Shown here one piece after another: positions 16,682 to 25,172 of a stretch of 64,000 nucleotides of DNA (position 1 is its first letter; each line of letters opens with the position of its first letter). Location of the stretch: assembly GCF_004214835.1 (NCBI RefSeq), contig NZ_PIQJ01000002.1, positions 1-64,000 of the forward strand. The letters are read 5' to 3'. The stretch is from Pseudidiomarina tainanensis. GTDB lineage: Bacteria > Pseudomonadota > Gammaproteobacteria > Enterobacterales > Alteromonadaceae. The notes under the pieces are model-generated. The model had not been told where the DNA came from. It did no database searches and saw nothing but the letters and a program-made list of their open reading frames with translations. The translations under genes and the position numbers were made by a program.

Positions 16682-17140
16682 ATGGATATTCGTAAAATTA
16701 AAAAACTGATCGAACTGGTCGAAGAATCAGGCATTGCCGAGTTAGAAATCACTGAAGGTGAAGAGTCAGTACGTATTCACCGCGGCGGTAGCCACAGTGC
16801 TCCGATGCACTATCAACTGCCACCACAACAAATGATGGCAGCGCCAGCTCCTGCTCCGGCTTCAGCACCAGCTGCGGCTGAAGCGCCTGCGGCACCTGAG
16901 TTATCAGGTCACGTAGTGAAATCACCAATGGTTGGTACCTTCTATGCGGCCCCAGCACCAGGTGCAGCAGACTTCGTTAGCGTTGGTCAACAAGTAAAAG
17001 CTGGCGATACGCTATGTATTGTTGAAGCCATGAAGATGATGAACCAAATTGAAGCCGATAAAGGCGGGGTGGTGAAGCAAATTCTTGTTGAGAACGGCGA
17101 GCCGGTCGAATTCGACCAACCTCTGTTTGTCATCGAATAA
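16682..17140 (+). CDS. accB: Biotin carboxyl carrier protein of acetyl-CoA carboxylase
   Basis: BCCP subunit, 152 residues. An N-terminal dimerisation helix (1-35) and a Pro/Ala-rich linker (about 53-72) lead to the biotinyl domain, with the biotinylated Lys118 in EAMKMMNQ and the protruding-thumb region that marks AccB. It carries CO2 from AccC to the carboxyltransferase in the first step of fatty-acid synthesis. It is 23 bp before accC. Confidence 0.98.
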   Translation: MDIRKIKKLIELVEESGIAELEITEGEESVRIHRGGSHSAPMHYQLPPQQMMAAPAPAPASAPAAAEAPAAPELSGHVVKSPMVGTFYAAPAPGAADFVSVGQQVKAGDTLCIVEAMKMMNQIEADKGGVVKQILVENGEPVEFDQPLFVIE

Positions 17141-17163
17141 ATATATCGACACAGGACATCGTC

Positions 17164-18513
17164 ATGTTAGATAAGGTAGTGATTGCAAACCGAGGCGAAA
17201 TTGCGCTGCGTATTCTGCGCGCTTGTAAAGAACTCGGTATCAAGACGGTCGCAGTGCATTCCACTGTGGACCGCAATTTGAAGCATGTGTTGTTGGCGGA
17301 TGAATCGATTTGTATCGGCAACGGTCCATCAACGGATAGCTATTTGAATATTCCGCGCATTATCAGTGCGGCAGAAATCACCGATGCAGCAGCAATTCAT
17401 CCAGGCTACGGCTTCTTGGCGGAAAATGCCGATTTTGCTGAGCAAGTGGAAAACTCAGGATTTATCTTTGTTGGCCCAACCGCTGATGTAATTCGCCTGA
17501 TGGGTGATAAAGTATCCGCGATTGAAGCAATGAAGAAAGCTGGCGTTCCATGCGTACCAGGTTCTGGTGGCCCGCTTGGTGATGACGATGCGACAAATAT
17601 TAAGATTGCTAAACGCATTGGTTATCCAGTGATTGTAAAAGCAGCTGGTGGTGGTGGTGGCCGCGGTATGCGCGTTGTTCGTAAAGAAGACGAGTTACTG
17701 CGCGCAATTAGCACAACCAAAGCTGAAGCTGGTGCAGCCTTTGGTAATTCGATGGTGTACATGGAAAAATTCCTAGAGAATCCTCGTCACATCGAAATTC
17801 AAGTACTTGCTGATGGTCAGGGCAACGCCGTTTATTTAGGTGAGCGCGACTGTTCAATGCAGCGTCGCCACCAGAAAGTCGTTGAAGAAGCCCCAGCACC
17901 AGGTGTCACACCTGAAATGCGTAAGTTCATTGGTGAGCGCTGTGTGAAGGCTTGTATTGAGATCGGTTACCGCGGTGCCGGTACCTTCGAATTCTTGTAC
18001 GAAAACGGTGAGTTCTATTTCATTGAAATGAATACCCGTATTCAGGTAGAGCATCCGGTGACTGAAATGATCACGGGCATCGACCTAATTAAAGAGCAAC
18101 TGCGTGTTGCTGCCGGTCGTCAATTGTCTATCTCGCAAGAAGATATCGTGATTCGTGGGCATGCGATTGAATGTCGTATCAACGCTGAAGATCCAAACAC
18201 GTTCGTACCGTCGCCCGGTTTGATCTCACGCTTCCATCCGCCAGGTGGTCTTGGTGTGCGTTGGGATTCACATGTTTACGCAGACTACAAAGTGCCGCCA
18301 AACTACGACTCTATGATTGGTAAGCTCATTACTTACGGTGAAAACCGTGATGTTGCGATTGCTCGTATGCGTAATGCACTCAGTGAGTTAATCATTGAAG
18401 GTATTAAAACCAACGTGCCGTTGCAAAAAAATATTATGGCTGACGAGAACTTCCAGCATGGTGGCACGAATATCCACTATCTGGAGAAGAAACTTGGTAT
18501 GGGTGGTCACTAA
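17164..18513 (+). CDS. accC: Biotin carboxylase subunit of acetyl-CoA carboxylase
   Basis: ATP-grasp enzyme that carboxylates biotin on AccB, 449 residues. Seen are the N-terminal [12 protein letters not shown] start, the glycine-rich ATP loop [11 protein letters not shown], the HIEIQVLAD segment and the [14 protein letters not shown] catalytic stretch. Full length. It ends 5 bp before prmA. Confidence 0.99.
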   Translation: MLDKVVIANRGEIALRILRACKELGIKTVAVHSTVDRNLKHVLLADESICIGNGPSTDSYLNIPRIISAAEITDAAAIHPGYGFLAENADFAEQVENSGFIFVGPTADVIRLMGDKVSAIEAMKKAGVPCVPGSGGPLGDDDATNIKIAKRIGYPVIVKAAGGGGGRGMRVVRKEDELLRAISTTKAEAGAAFGNSMVYMEKFLENPRHIEIQVLADGQGNAVYLGERDCSMQRRHQKVVEEAPAPGVTPEMRKFIGERCVKACIEIGYRGAGTFEFLYENGEFYFIEMNTRIQVEHPVTEMITGIDLIKEQLRVAAGRQLSISQEDIVIRGHAIECRINAEDPNTFVPSPGLISRFHPPGGLGVRWDSHVYADYKVPPNYDSMIGKLITYGENRDVAIARMRNALSELIIEGIKTNVPLQKNIMADENFQHGGTNIHYLEKKLGMGGH

Positions 18514-18518
18514 ACCCG

Positions 18519-19400
18519 ATGCCTTGGATTCAATTAACTGTTTCAGCGCCTGAAAAGCATGCCCCCAACATTGGGGACATGCTTGAAGGCAACGGCGCTA
18601 TGGCCGTAACCTACCGCGATGCACAAGATAATCCGATTTTTGAACCACCTCTTGGCGAGCTCGTTTATTGGCAAGAAACACTGGTCACTGGTTTATTCCC
18701 TGCGGAAACCAACTTAGCGCCAGTTATCGAGAATTTGAAGAAATCGAGTTACTTCAAAGACGGATTTAACTACAAAACCGACCAATTAGAAGACAAAGAT
18801 TGGGAACGCGAGTGGATGGATAACTTCCACCCGATTCAATTTGGCAAGCGCTTATGGGTTTGCCCAACTTGGCGTGAAATTCCCGATCCGGCGGCTGTTA
18901 ATATCATGCTTGATCCCGGCATGGCATTTGGCACCGGCACACACCCCACAACCGCACTATGTTTAGGATGGTTAGATGGACAAGACCTTGCTGATAAAAC
19001 TGTGGTCGATTTTGGCTGTGGTTCCGGTATTTTAGCCATTGGTGCGTTATTACTCGGTGCTAAACGAGCCGTTGGTATTGATATTGATAAACAAGCTTTG
19101 CTAGCGAGCATGGAAAATGCAGAGCGCAACGGTGTCGCCGAGCAACTTGAAGTTTATCTACCAAGTAACCAACCAACGCTCAAAGCCGACGTAGTCGCCG
19201 CCAATATTCTTGCCGGACCATTACAGGAACTTGCTCAAGTTATTACAGATTATGTCGCCGAAGGTGGTGAACTCGTCATGTCTGGCATACTCGAACGACA
19301 GATCCCTGCCGTGCAGGCAGCGTATCAAGAGCATTTTGAATTCAGCCCGCCACAGGTCAAAGATGGCTGGGTAATGCTCCACGCCCAGCGCAGACTGTAA
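18519..19400 (+). CDS. prmA: Ribosomal protein L11 methyltransferase
   Basis: SAM-dependent enzyme that trimethylates L11 at several amino groups, 293 residues. The N-terminal substrate-recognition domain begins MPWIQLTVSAP; the methyltransferase domain has VDFGCGSGILAIGAL (motif I) and DVVAANILAGPL (motif IV/NPF-like NIL). It follows accC by 5 bp and leads towards dusB-fis, as in E. coli. Confidence 0.97.
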   Translation: MPWIQLTVSAPEKHAPNIGDMLEGNGAMAVTYRDAQDNPIFEPPLGELVYWQETLVTGLFPAETNLAPVIENLKKSSYFKDGFNYKTDQLEDKDWEREWMDNFHPIQFGKRLWVCPTWREIPDPAAVNIMLDPGMAFGTGTHPTTALCLGWLDGQDLADKTVVDFGCGSGILAIGALLLGAKRAVGIDIDKQALLASMENAERNGVAEQLEVYLPSNQPTLKADVVAANILAGPLQELAQVITDYVAEGGELVMSGILERQIPAVQAAYQEHFEFSPPQVKDGWVMLHAQRRL

Positions 19401-19428
19401 TATTCCTGCAATTTGTCAAGAGCAAAAA

Positions 19429-19452
19429 GTACAAAAAAGGCGGCTTTTGTAC
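19429..19452. other. Palindrome between prmA and dusB
   Basis: GTACAAAA / TTTTGTAC, a perfect 8-bp inverted repeat with an 8-nt AAGGCGGC centre, 28 bp after prmA. No T-run follows. It lies upstream of a possible dusB-fis promoter (TAAAAT at 19487-19492 with a C-rich discriminator), so it may be a regulatory site or an mRNA end. Confidence 0.4.
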
Positions 19453-19524
19453 AAATTACAGCCTTTTCTTTAGCCGCCAAATTCCCTAAAATTTCCCACC
19501 CTTGAGTTGCACAGTTTTTAACCG

Positions 19525-20490
19525 ATGCGGATCGGACCATATCAATTAGACAATCCAGTAATACTTGCGCCAATGGCGGGAGTAACCGACCTTCCCTTTC
19601 GACGTTTGTGCCGAGAGTTGGGAGCAGGGTTAACGGTGTCTGAAATGTTATCGAGCAATCCGTTGGTGTGGGATACCAAGAAATCACGTGACCGTATGGA
19701 GCACGCAGATGAGCCAGGTATTCGAGCAGTGCAAATTGCAGGTTCTGAGCCAGAGTTGATGGCAGCTGCGGCAATTCACAACGTGAATAATGGCGCACAG
19801 ATTATTGATATCAACATGGGTTGCCCTGCAAAAAAGGTAAACAAAAAGTTAGCGGGCTCTGCCTTGCTGCAATATCCACAGCTGGTTGAAGAAATTATAT
19901 CAGCGGTGGTGGCAGCAGTTGATGTGCCCGTTACGCTAAAAATACGTACGGGCTGGGATCCAGACAATCGCAACGGTGTAGCAATAGCTAAGATTGCTGA
20001 GCGACTTGGTATTCAATCGCTAGCCGTTCATGGCAGAACTCGCGCATGTATGTACAAAGGCAACGCAGAATACGACACCATTCGAGCTATTAAAGAGTCG
20101 GTTCGTATTCCAGTGGTTGCTAATGGTGATATCACCACGCCTGAGAAGGCGAAACAGGTTCTTGAGTATACCGGCGCCGATGCCATCATGATTGGCCGCG
20201 GTGCACAGGGGAATCCGTGGTTGTTTCGCGAAATTGCGCACTACTTGGCAACTGGTGAACAACTGCCGCCACCAAATGCAGATGAAGTTTGTGATGTGGT
20301 CATTCGCCATGTTCGCAACCTTCACAACCACTATGGTGACTATAGCGGTGTTCGGATTGCCCGAAAACATGTGGGTTGGTACTTACAACAGCAACAACCT
20401 GCGTCAGCTTTTCGTCGGGAGTTTGTCAGCATTGAAGATGCTAACGAACAACTAAATGCCCTGACGAAGTTTTTTGCAACAGTAAACTAG
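19525..20490 (+). CDS. dusB: tRNA-dihydrouridine synthase B
   Basis: FMN-dependent reductase that makes dihydrouridine in tRNA (U17 in E. coli), 321 residues. The TIM-barrel start is [15 protein letters not shown]; the catalytic Cys100 is in [14 protein letters not shown]-phosphate contacts are in ANGDI and GRGAQGNPW. First gene of the dusB-fis operon, 18 bp before fis. Confidence 0.97.
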   Translation: MRIGPYQLDNPVILAPMAGVTDLPFRRLCRELGAGLTVSEMLSSNPLVWDTKKSRDRMEHADEPGIRAVQIAGSEPELMAAAAIHNVNNGAQIIDINMGCPAKKVNKKLAGSALLQYPQLVEEIISAVVAAVDVPVTLKIRTGWDPDNRNGVAIAKIAERLGIQSLAVHGRTRACMYKGNAEYDTIRAIKESVRIPVVANGDITTPEKAKQVLEYTGADAIMIGRGAQGNPWLFREIAHYLATGEQLPPPNADEVCDVVIRHVRNLHNHYGDYSGVRIARKHVGWYLQQQQPASAFRREFVSIEDANEQLNALTKFFATVN

Positions 20491-20508
20491 AAGAGATAGA
20501 GCGCACCT

Positions 20509-20802
20509 ATGTTTGATCAAAACGCAAATCGTGATCCGATTTCTCCATTTACCACAATTGGTAACAATGCTCAGCCGAAACCGCTGCGTGATTCGGTAAA
20601 GCAGGCGTTGAATTCATTTTTGAAACAGCTTGACGGACACGATCCTGAAGAGCTATATGAATTAGTGCTCGCTGAAGTAGAAGCTCCATTATTGGAAGAG
20701 GTCATGACCTACACGCGTGGTAATCAAACCCGCGCCGCAACGATGCTCGGCATCAACCGCGGTACTTTGCGTAAGAAGCTGAAAAAATACGGCATGAACT
20801 AA
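20509..20802 (+). CDS. fis: DNA-binding nucleoid protein Fis
   Basis: Homodimeric nucleoid protein that activates rrn and tRNA promoters and organises the chromosome, 97 residues. The C-terminal helix-turn-helix (about 73-97, [20 protein letters not shown]) is essentially identical to other Fis proteins. It follows dusB, as in enterics, and is followed by a terminator. Confidence 0.98.
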   Translation: MFDQNANRDPISPFTTIGNNAQPKPLRDSVKQALNSFLKQLDGHDPEELYELVLAEVEAPLLEEVMTYTRGNQTRAATMLGINRGTLRKKLKKYGMN

Positions 20803-20812
20803 GTGCCCCCGG

Positions 20813-20841
20813 AAAAAGAGCGCCTTGTGTGCTCTTTTTTT
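20813..20841 (+). terminator. Intrinsic terminator of dusB-fis
   Basis: AAAAAGAGC / GCTCTTTTT stem with a 9-nt loop followed by further T residues. It lies between the fis stop and purH. Confidence 0.85.
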
Positions 20842-20872
20842 CTTTGTAAGACATCAGAAAGGTAGAGCAACC

Positions 20873-22441
20873 ATGCAACATCGTCCTATTCAACGCGCCC
20901 TTTTAAGTGTTTCCGACAAAACTGGAATCGTCGCTTTTGCACAAGCGCTCGTGCAACGCGGCGTCGCTATCTTATCAACCGGCGGCACAGCAAAATTACT
21001 TCGTGAGCATCAAGTACCGGTAACCGACGTCTCGGAGCACACGGGACAACCTGAAATTATGGACGGTCGCGTGAAGACCCTGCATCCGAAGATTCATGGC
21101 GGCATTTTGGCGCGTCGCGACGTGGACCAGCAGGTTATGGCTGAACAAAATATTGCGCCAATCGATTTGGTTGCGGTGAATCTCTATCCATTTGCTGAAA
21201 CCGTTGCGGATGAAAATTGCTCACACGAAGATGCCGTTGAAAATATCGATATCGGCGGTCCTACGATGGTTCGCGCCGCGGCTAAAAATCATCGCGATGT
21301 GACCATTGTTGTGAATACAAACGATTATGACCGTGTGATTGCCGAGATGGATGCAAACCAAAACAGTCTGACATTTGATACGCGTTTTGACCTCGCAATT
21401 AAAGCCTTTGAGCATACGGCACAGTATGATGGCATGATTGCCAATTACTTCGGTGCTCGTCTGCCGCAACAAGAAAGCAAGTTTCCAAGAACCTTTAATG
21501 TTCAGTTTGAGAAGAAACAAGATTTGCGTTATGGCGAAAATAGCCATCAACAAGCGGCTTTCTATGTCGAATCGAAGCCAACAGAAGCTTCTGTTGCAAC
21601 CGCCGTGCAATTGCAGGGAAAGGAACTATCGTTCAACAATATCGCTGACACTGATGCGGCGCTTGAATGTGTGAAATCATTTGAGCAACCGGCTTGTGTG
21701 ATTGTGAAACACGCGAACCCATGTGGTGTTGCGATTGGTGATACACCGTTGGCCGCATATGAGCGGGCTTTTAAAACGGACCCGACATCAGCATTCGGTG
21801 GCATTATTGCCTTTAACCGTGAGCTCGACGTTGATACAGCTAAAGCAATTGTTGATCGCCAGTTCGTTGAAGTGATTATTGCCCCAGTCGTCAGCCCAGC
21901 GGCGCGCGATGTGGTAGCGAGTAAAGCGAATGTGCGCCTCTTGGAGTGCGGTCAGTGGCCAGACAAGCATAGCGCTAGCCTTGATTACAAGCGCGTGAAT
22001 GGCGGCTTGTTAGTGCAAGATAATGATCAAGGCGAAATTACCCTTGATGATCTGAAAGTTGTGACCGAGAAGCAGCCGACTGAAGCGCAATTACAAGATT
22101 TGTTGTTCTGCTGGAAAGTTGCCAAATTTGTTAAATCAAACGCGATTGTGTACGCCCGTGATGGCATGACAATTGGTGTTGGTGCCGGCCAAATGAGCCG
22201 CGTATACAGTGCCAAGATTGCTGGTATTAAAGCTGCCGATGAAAACTTAGAAGTGCCTGGTTCAGTAATGGCTTCAGATGCGTTTTTCCCATTCCGCGAT
22301 GGTATTGATGCAGCAGCCGCTGCGGGTATTACCGCAATTATTCAACCTGGCGGTTCAATTCGTGATGACGAAATCATTGCGGCCGCGAACGAACACGGTA
22401 TTGCCATGGTGTTTACCGGCATGCGCCACTTCCGTCACTAA
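20873..22441 (+). CDS. purH: Bifunctional AICAR transformylase / IMP cyclohydrolase
   Basis: Catalyses the last two steps of de novo purine synthesis, AICAR to FAICAR to IMP. It has 522 residues from the ATG at 20873 (AAGGTAG upstream); a longer frame from 20825 would run through the fis terminator. The N-terminal MGS-like cyclohydrolase domain begins [11 protein letters not shown]; the transformylase domain has the KHANPCG motif and the C-terminal [14 protein letters not shown]. It is separated from purD by one gene, unlike the directly adjacent purHD of E. coli. Confidence 0.98.
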   Translation: MQHRPIQRALLSVSDKTGIVAFAQALVQRGVAILSTGGTAKLLREHQVPVTDVSEHTGQPEIMDGRVKTLHPKIHGGILARRDVDQQVMAEQNIAPIDLVAVNLYPFAETVADENCSHEDAVENIDIGGPTMVRAAAKNHRDVTIVVNTNDYDRVIAEMDANQNSLTFDTRFDLAIKAFEHTAQYDGMIANYFGARLPQQESKFPRTFNVQFEKKQDLRYGENSHQQAAFYVESKPTEASVATAVQLQGKELSFNNIADTDAALECVKSFEQPACVIVKHANPCGVAIGDTPLAAYERAFKTDPTSAFGGIIAFNRELDVDTAKAIVDRQFVEVIIAPVVSPAARDVVASKANVRLLECGQWPDKHSASLDYKRVNGGLLVQDNDQGEITLDDLKVVTEKQPTEAQLQDLLFCWKVAKFVKSNAIVYARDGMTIGVGAGQMSRVYSAKIAGIKAADENLEVPGSVMASDAFFPFRDGIDAAAAAGITAIIQPGGSIRDDEIIAAANEHGIAMVFTGMRHFRH

Positions 22442-22509
22442 CGGATTCGTTTGCCGAAATGGCTAGCACGGTTTAGGATGAAGCTATCTTATAGCTAAGG
22501 AGCAAGATA

Positions 22510-23358
22510 ATGACTGCACGTACTCGTCTGTTAAATCTGTTGTTCATTCCTCTTACCGTGCTAAGCCTGAACGCTTGTTCGGAATCAGCGCAAGCAAATT
22601 CAGCAAATGCGGATGCATTGCAACAAGCGATTAACTCTGAAGCTCGCTCAGAGCGTAATAAAGCCCGCGATGAATTTCGTCATCCCGCTGAAACGTTAGC
22701 GTTTTTTGGTGTTGAGCCAACCTCTACCGTGGTTGAGATTTCTCCTGGTGGCGGGTGGTATACCGAAATCCTAGCACCGTATTTGAAAGACAAAGGGTTA
22801 CTTTACGCAGCGCATTTCCCAGCAAACAGTAGCAGTGAATATTATCAGCGTTCACGCCAAGCATTTATAGATCGCGTCGCTAACGACGCTGCATTTAATG
22901 CAGTCGTTGTAACCGAATTCGCCCCCATGGGCGACAGCGTTATTGCACCACCAGCAAGCGCTGATATGGTGCTGACGTTCCGTAACCTGCACAACTGGTA
23001 TATGGGCGGTGGTGAAGAGGCGGTAAAGAATGCGTTTACGCAGTTTTATAACGCGTTAAAGCCAGGTGGTGTGTTAGGCGTTGTTGATCATCGCTTGCCA
23101 GAGTCACGCTCAGACGAAGATATGGCGAGCTCCGGCTACATGAAAGAAAGCTTTGCAGTTGCCATGGCGAAGGCAGCCGGTTTTGAACTAGTAGAGAGCA
23201 GTGCTATCAACAGCAACCCGAAAGATACTGCCGATCATCCTCGCGGCGTCTGGACACTACCACCGACCTTGCGCTTAGGCGACGAAGAGCGAGAGAAATA
23301 TACTGCAATTGGTGAAAGCGATCGCTTCACTCTGAAATTTGTAAAACCTAAATCGTAA
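22510..23358 (+). CDS. Lipoprotein with class I methyltransferase fold (COG4798-like)
   Basis: Predicted periplasmic lipoprotein of 282 residues: signal sequence with the lipobox LSLNAC (Cys23). The body has a SAM-methyltransferase-like Rossmann fold with VVEISPGGGWYTEILAPYL as motif I and the FYNALKPGGVLGVVDH motif. Export of a methyltransferase fold is odd because SAM is cytoplasmic, so it may bind another ligand. It sits between purH and purD with its own AAGGAG ribosome-binding site and 11 bp before purD, so it should be co-transcribed with purine genes. Substrate unknown. Confidence 0.75.
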   Translation: MTARTRLLNLLFIPLTVLSLNACSESAQANSANADALQQAINSEARSERNKARDEFRHPAETLAFFGVEPTSTVVEISPGGGWYTEILAPYLKDKGLLYAAHFPANSSSEYYQRSRQAFIDRVANDAAFNAVVVTEFAPMGDSVIAPPASADMVLTFRNLHNWYMGGGEEAVKNAFTQFYNALKPGGVLGVVDHRLPESRSDEDMASSGYMKESFAVAMAKAAGFELVESSAINSNPKDTADHPRGVWTLPPTLRLGDEEREKYTAIGESDRFTLKFVKPKS

Positions 23359-23369
23359 CGAGAGAGTTC

Positions 23370-24659
23370 ATGAACGTATTGGTAATTGGCGGCGGTGGTC
23401 GCGAACATGCATTAGCTTGGAAAGCAGCGCAGTCAAACGCTGTTGAAATGGTTTATGTTGCACCCGGAAATGCGGGCACAGCAACTGAATCAGGCATCGA
23501 GAATGTGGCGATTGCCGCTGATGACATTGATGCTTTACTCGCTTTCGCACAAGACAAGAATATCGGTTTGACGATTGTCGGCCCAGAAGCTCCGCTTGTA
23601 CTTGGTGTAGTCGATAAGTTTACCGCCGCTGGTTTATCAATATTTGGCCCAACGCAAGCAGCTGCTCAGTTGGAAGGCTCGAAAGCGTTTAGTAAAGATT
23701 TTTTAGCGCGTCACAATATCCCAACAGCTGCTTACGGTAACTTCACCGACATTGATGCGGCGAAAAATTATGTTCGTGAACACGGTACACCTATTGTGAT
23801 TAAGGCCGACGGTCTGGCTGCAGGCAAAGGCGTTATTATTGCAGAGACTGAAGCTGAAGCGTTCGCCGCAATTGACGATATGCTCGCCGGTAATCGTTTT
23901 GGTGAAGCTGGTAGCCGAGTTGTCATCGAAGAGTTTTTAGTAGGTGAAGAGGCCAGCTTTATTGTCATGGTTGATGGCAAAACAGCGTTACCATTTGCGT
24001 CAAGCCAAGACCATAAAGCCCGTGATAATGGTGATAAAGGCCCAAATACCGGTGGTATGGGCGCTTATTCACCTGCCCCAGTGGTTACGCCTGTGGTACA
24101 TGACTGGGTGATGCAACATGTCATTCAACCAACCGTTGAAGGAATGTCAGCAGAAGGCAATCCTTATACTGGCTTCCTCTACGCAGGATTGATGATTGCG
24201 CCAGACGGTACAGCCAAAGTACTTGAGTTTAATTGTCGTTTCGGTGACCCGGAAACACAGCCGATTATGTTGCGCTTACGTTCAGATTTAGTCGAACTTT
24301 GTCAATTAGCTTGTGCTGGCGAGCTCGCGGGTCAAAGTATCGATTTTGATCCACGTGCAACGGTCGGTGTTGTGATGGCCGCCGGTGGTTACCCTGATAG
24401 CTACGCGAAGGGCGATGTCATTACTGGCATTGAAGCAGCTGAGGCAAACGGCGCTAAAGTTTTCCACGCTGGTACCAAGCGAAACGAGCATGGTGAGCTG
24501 GTGACTGCCGGTGGGCGTGTTCTATGCGTCACCGCAATTGGTGACAGCGTCACCGACGCGCAACAGCAAGCTTATGCAGCACTTCACAAAATAAACTGGA
24601 ATAACGTTTATTTCCGCACCGATATTGCACATCGTGCAATTAGACGCGAACAAGCCTAA
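23370..24659 (+). CDS. purD: Phosphoribosylamine--glycine ligase
   Basis: ATP-grasp enzyme forming GAR from phosphoribosylamine and glycine in purine synthesis, 429 residues. The N-terminal VLVIGGGGREHALAWK, the ATP-grasp KADGLAAGKGV and the FNCRFGDPETQ metal site are all present. Last gene of the purH-to-purD group, ending at a bidirectional terminator. Confidence 0.98.
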   Translation: MNVLVIGGGGREHALAWKAAQSNAVEMVYVAPGNAGTATESGIENVAIAADDIDALLAFAQDKNIGLTIVGPEAPLVLGVVDKFTAAGLSIFGPTQAAAQLEGSKAFSKDFLARHNIPTAAYGNFTDIDAAKNYVREHGTPIVIKADGLAAGKGVIIAETEAEAFAAIDDMLAGNRFGEAGSRVVIEEFLVGEEASFIVMVDGKTALPFASSQDHKARDNGDKGPNTGGMGAYSPAPVVTPVVHDWVMQHVIQPTVEGMSAEGNPYTGFLYAGLMIAPDGTAKVLEFNCRFGDPETQPIMLRLRSDLVELCQLACAGELAGQSIDFDPRATVGVVMAAGGYPDSYAKGDVITGIEAAEANGAKVFHAGTKRNEHGELVTAGGRVLCVTAIGDSVTDAQQQAYAALHKINWNNVYFRTDIAHRAIRREQA

Positions 24660-24688
24660 AAAAAAGCGCCGTAAAGGCGCTTTTTTTA
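24657..24688. terminator. Bidirectional terminator between purD and maoP
   Basis: AAAGCGCC / GGCGCTTT with a 5-nt loop, flanked by A-rich and T-rich runs on both sides. It serves the convergent purD (plus) and maoP (minus) genes; the maoP stop codon overlaps its right edge. Confidence 0.88.
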
Positions 24689-25051
24689 ATCTTCTACAAC
24701 GATATCGTCGTCATCACTACCACTGATTTCAAATGCTTCATCAGTGTAGCGACTGCGGCCGTACATACTGCCTACTTTCGGACGATTGATACGCGCTTGA
24801 TATTTCGACCAAGCTTTTTCAACTGCCGTATCCGCTGCTTTTTCGCCGCGCGCTACGGCTAACATTGATTGTTCTTCGGCTGATTCAGGTTCAAGCTCAC
24901 CACTCATCAACGCCGCAATCAAACTGCCGTGTTTTGCTAACAGCTCACTTTCGCGAATTGAAAAATCGCCCGAACGAGCAAAGCCGTACGGGTAGTTTTT
25001 GAAGTCGTTAAACGGCTTCTTCATAATTTGATCACGGTTCATTGTTGCCAT
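24686..25051 (-). CDS. maoP: MaoP-like protein (DUF413, YifE family)
   Basis: 121 residues similar to YifE/MaoP of E. coli, which is needed with the maoS site for Ori macrodomain organisation. The conserved FNDFKNYPYGFARSGDFSI and VARGEK...VWSKY-like (EKAWSKYQARI) blocks are seen, plus an acidic C-terminal tail (SDDDDIVVED). The ATG at 25051 is chosen because GGAGG lies 10 nt before it. It has its own strong promoter. Confidence 0.85.
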   Translation of the reverse strand: MATMNRDQIMKKPFNDFKNYPYGFARSGDFSIRESELLAKHGSLIAALMSGELEPESAEEQSMLAVARGEKAADTAVEKAWSKYQARINRPKVGSMYGRSRYTDEAFEISGSDDDDIVVED

Positions 25052-25087
25052 TGTGTGCCCATCCTCCAGACCAACAACTACAGGTAA

Positions 25088-25133
25088 ACGGTAACGCCTC
25101 TTTGCGTCACTGACGATATAGAGGCGAAACCGT
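25088..25133. promoter_or_regulatory. Long inverted repeat overlapping the maoP promoter
   Basis: ACGGT-aa-CGCCTCT (25088-25101) is mirrored by AGAGGCG-aa-ACCGT (25120-25133): 12 paired bases with a symmetric 2-by-2 bulge and an 18-bp centre. It covers the -10 and start region of the maoP promoter. It could be an operator for a dimeric regulator or a leader hairpin. Confidence 0.55.
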
Positions 25134-25143
25134 AAGTTGTCAA
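25115..25143 (-). promoter_or_regulatory. Promoter of maoP
   Basis: On the minus strand TTGACA (25138-25143), an exact 17-bp spacer and TATATC (25115-25120). It lies downstream of the TonB-receptor stop codon and about 64 bp before the maoP ATG. Confidence 0.7.
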
Positions 25144-25172
25144 CAATTTTCGAATTTTTTTACGTATTTAAT

